This document shows, piece by piece, positions 63,912 through 64,000 of a stretch of 64,000 nucleotides of DNA. Position numbers and translations under genes: made by a program. Origin of the DNA: Scytonema hofmannii PCC 7110 (GTDB taxonomy: Bacteria > Cyanobacteriota > Cyanobacteriia > Cyanobacteriales > Nostocaceae); the NCBI RefSeq assembly GCF_000346485.2, contig NZ_KQ976354.1, positions 6,378,872 through 6,442,871 of the forward strand. Reading direction: 5' to 3'. Below the pieces are notes generated by a model, which saw only the letters and a list, made by a program, of their open reading frames with translations, did no database searches and had not been told where the DNA came from. The first letter of the stretch is position 1. Each line of letters begins with the position of its first letter.

Positions 63912-64000
63912 CTAACCTTTCTTTGGTCGCCGTAAGGTCTTGGAACCAATAGGACTCAAAAGTTGGTTGAGAGCACGCAGTTGTTCGGCTGTACCCATAG
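63912..64000 (-). CDS. C-terminal end of an unidentified protein (partial)
   Basis: Minus-strand frame open at the window edge: MGTAEQLRALNQLLSPIGSK then TLRRPKKG and a stop at 63914-63912. The Met need not be the start. Basic tail. Not recognised. Confidence 0.4.
   Translation of the reverse strand, partial: MGTAEQLRALNQLLSPIGSKTLRRPKKG

Overview
The window looks like the chromosome (or a large plasmid) of a filamentous, probably heterocyst-forming cyanobacterium. Evidence: many GCGATCGC (HIP1) palindromes, CCAAAAT heptamer tandem repeats between genes, several small cyanobacterial repeat/MITE families, and lineage-typical genes such as an Slr1339-type salt-stress protein. The G+C content is moderate. 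I see no tRNA or rRNA gene. This assignment is inference; no marker gene fixes the genus.

1-7.8 kb: the start of a PAS-domain sensor running off the left edge, a long repeat-rich gap, an HlyD/RND efflux pair separated by inverted heptamer repeats, and an inositol-monophosphatase/CysQ-type phosphatase. 8.0-28 kb: a type III-B CRISPR-Cas island. It has a WYL-type CRISPR-associated regulator and an HD protein. The adaptation genes follow: a reverse transcriptase, apparently split from Cas1 by an A9 run, then Cas1 and Cas2. Next come two arrays with different repeats, a block of small genes, and a minus-strand Cmr operon (Cas10/Cmr2 without HD domain, Cmr3, Cmr4, Cmr5, large Cmr6-like). A Csx3/Crn3-AAA ring-nuclease protein faces a divergent membrane CARF protein, which suggests cyclic-oligoadenylate signalling to the membrane. 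The right edge is a scrapyard: a cmr4 remnant, a polymorphic-toxin fragment with its likely immunity gene, a cas2 remnant, a duplicated leader with a two-repeat array, and Tn7/Tni-like transposon ends. No cas6 and no cmr1 were recognised.

27.8-41 kb: a HEAT-repeat gene, a truncated MFS transporter, and a minus-strand ubiquitin-like conjugation cluster (JAB-E1 fusion, E2, ubiquitin-like protein, coiled-coil membrane protein, NYN nuclease). An ISL3-type and an IS4-type element follow. A large minus-strand array has the same repeat as array 1; its distal end is cut by the IS4 element. Beyond its leader is a five-gene operon of small membrane/coiled-coil proteins with a VWA-like membrane protein, of unknown function. 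The three leaders share a thrice-repeated 13-mer. In the large-array leader, all three copies carry the same base changes.

41-51 kb: a site-2 protease whose 3' part is duplicated at 45.4 kb, with toxin-antitoxin modules and decayed toxin/immunity genes between the copies. Then cupins, thioredoxin, a ParE-type pair, a VOC protein and a VapBC remnant cut by a MITE. 51-57 kb: a four-gene operon (gluconate-dehydrogenase-subunit-3-like protein, internally deleted GMC oxidoreductase, two cupin proteins), a VWA protein and a Spy-like protein. 57-64 kb: a decayed HlyD-like gene, a second VWA paralogue, Slr1339-type protein, a divergent HxlR regulator/azoreductase pair, a 2TM protein, a zinc-metallopeptidase-like protein, an exported protein, a KGG stress protein and a partial gene at the right edge.
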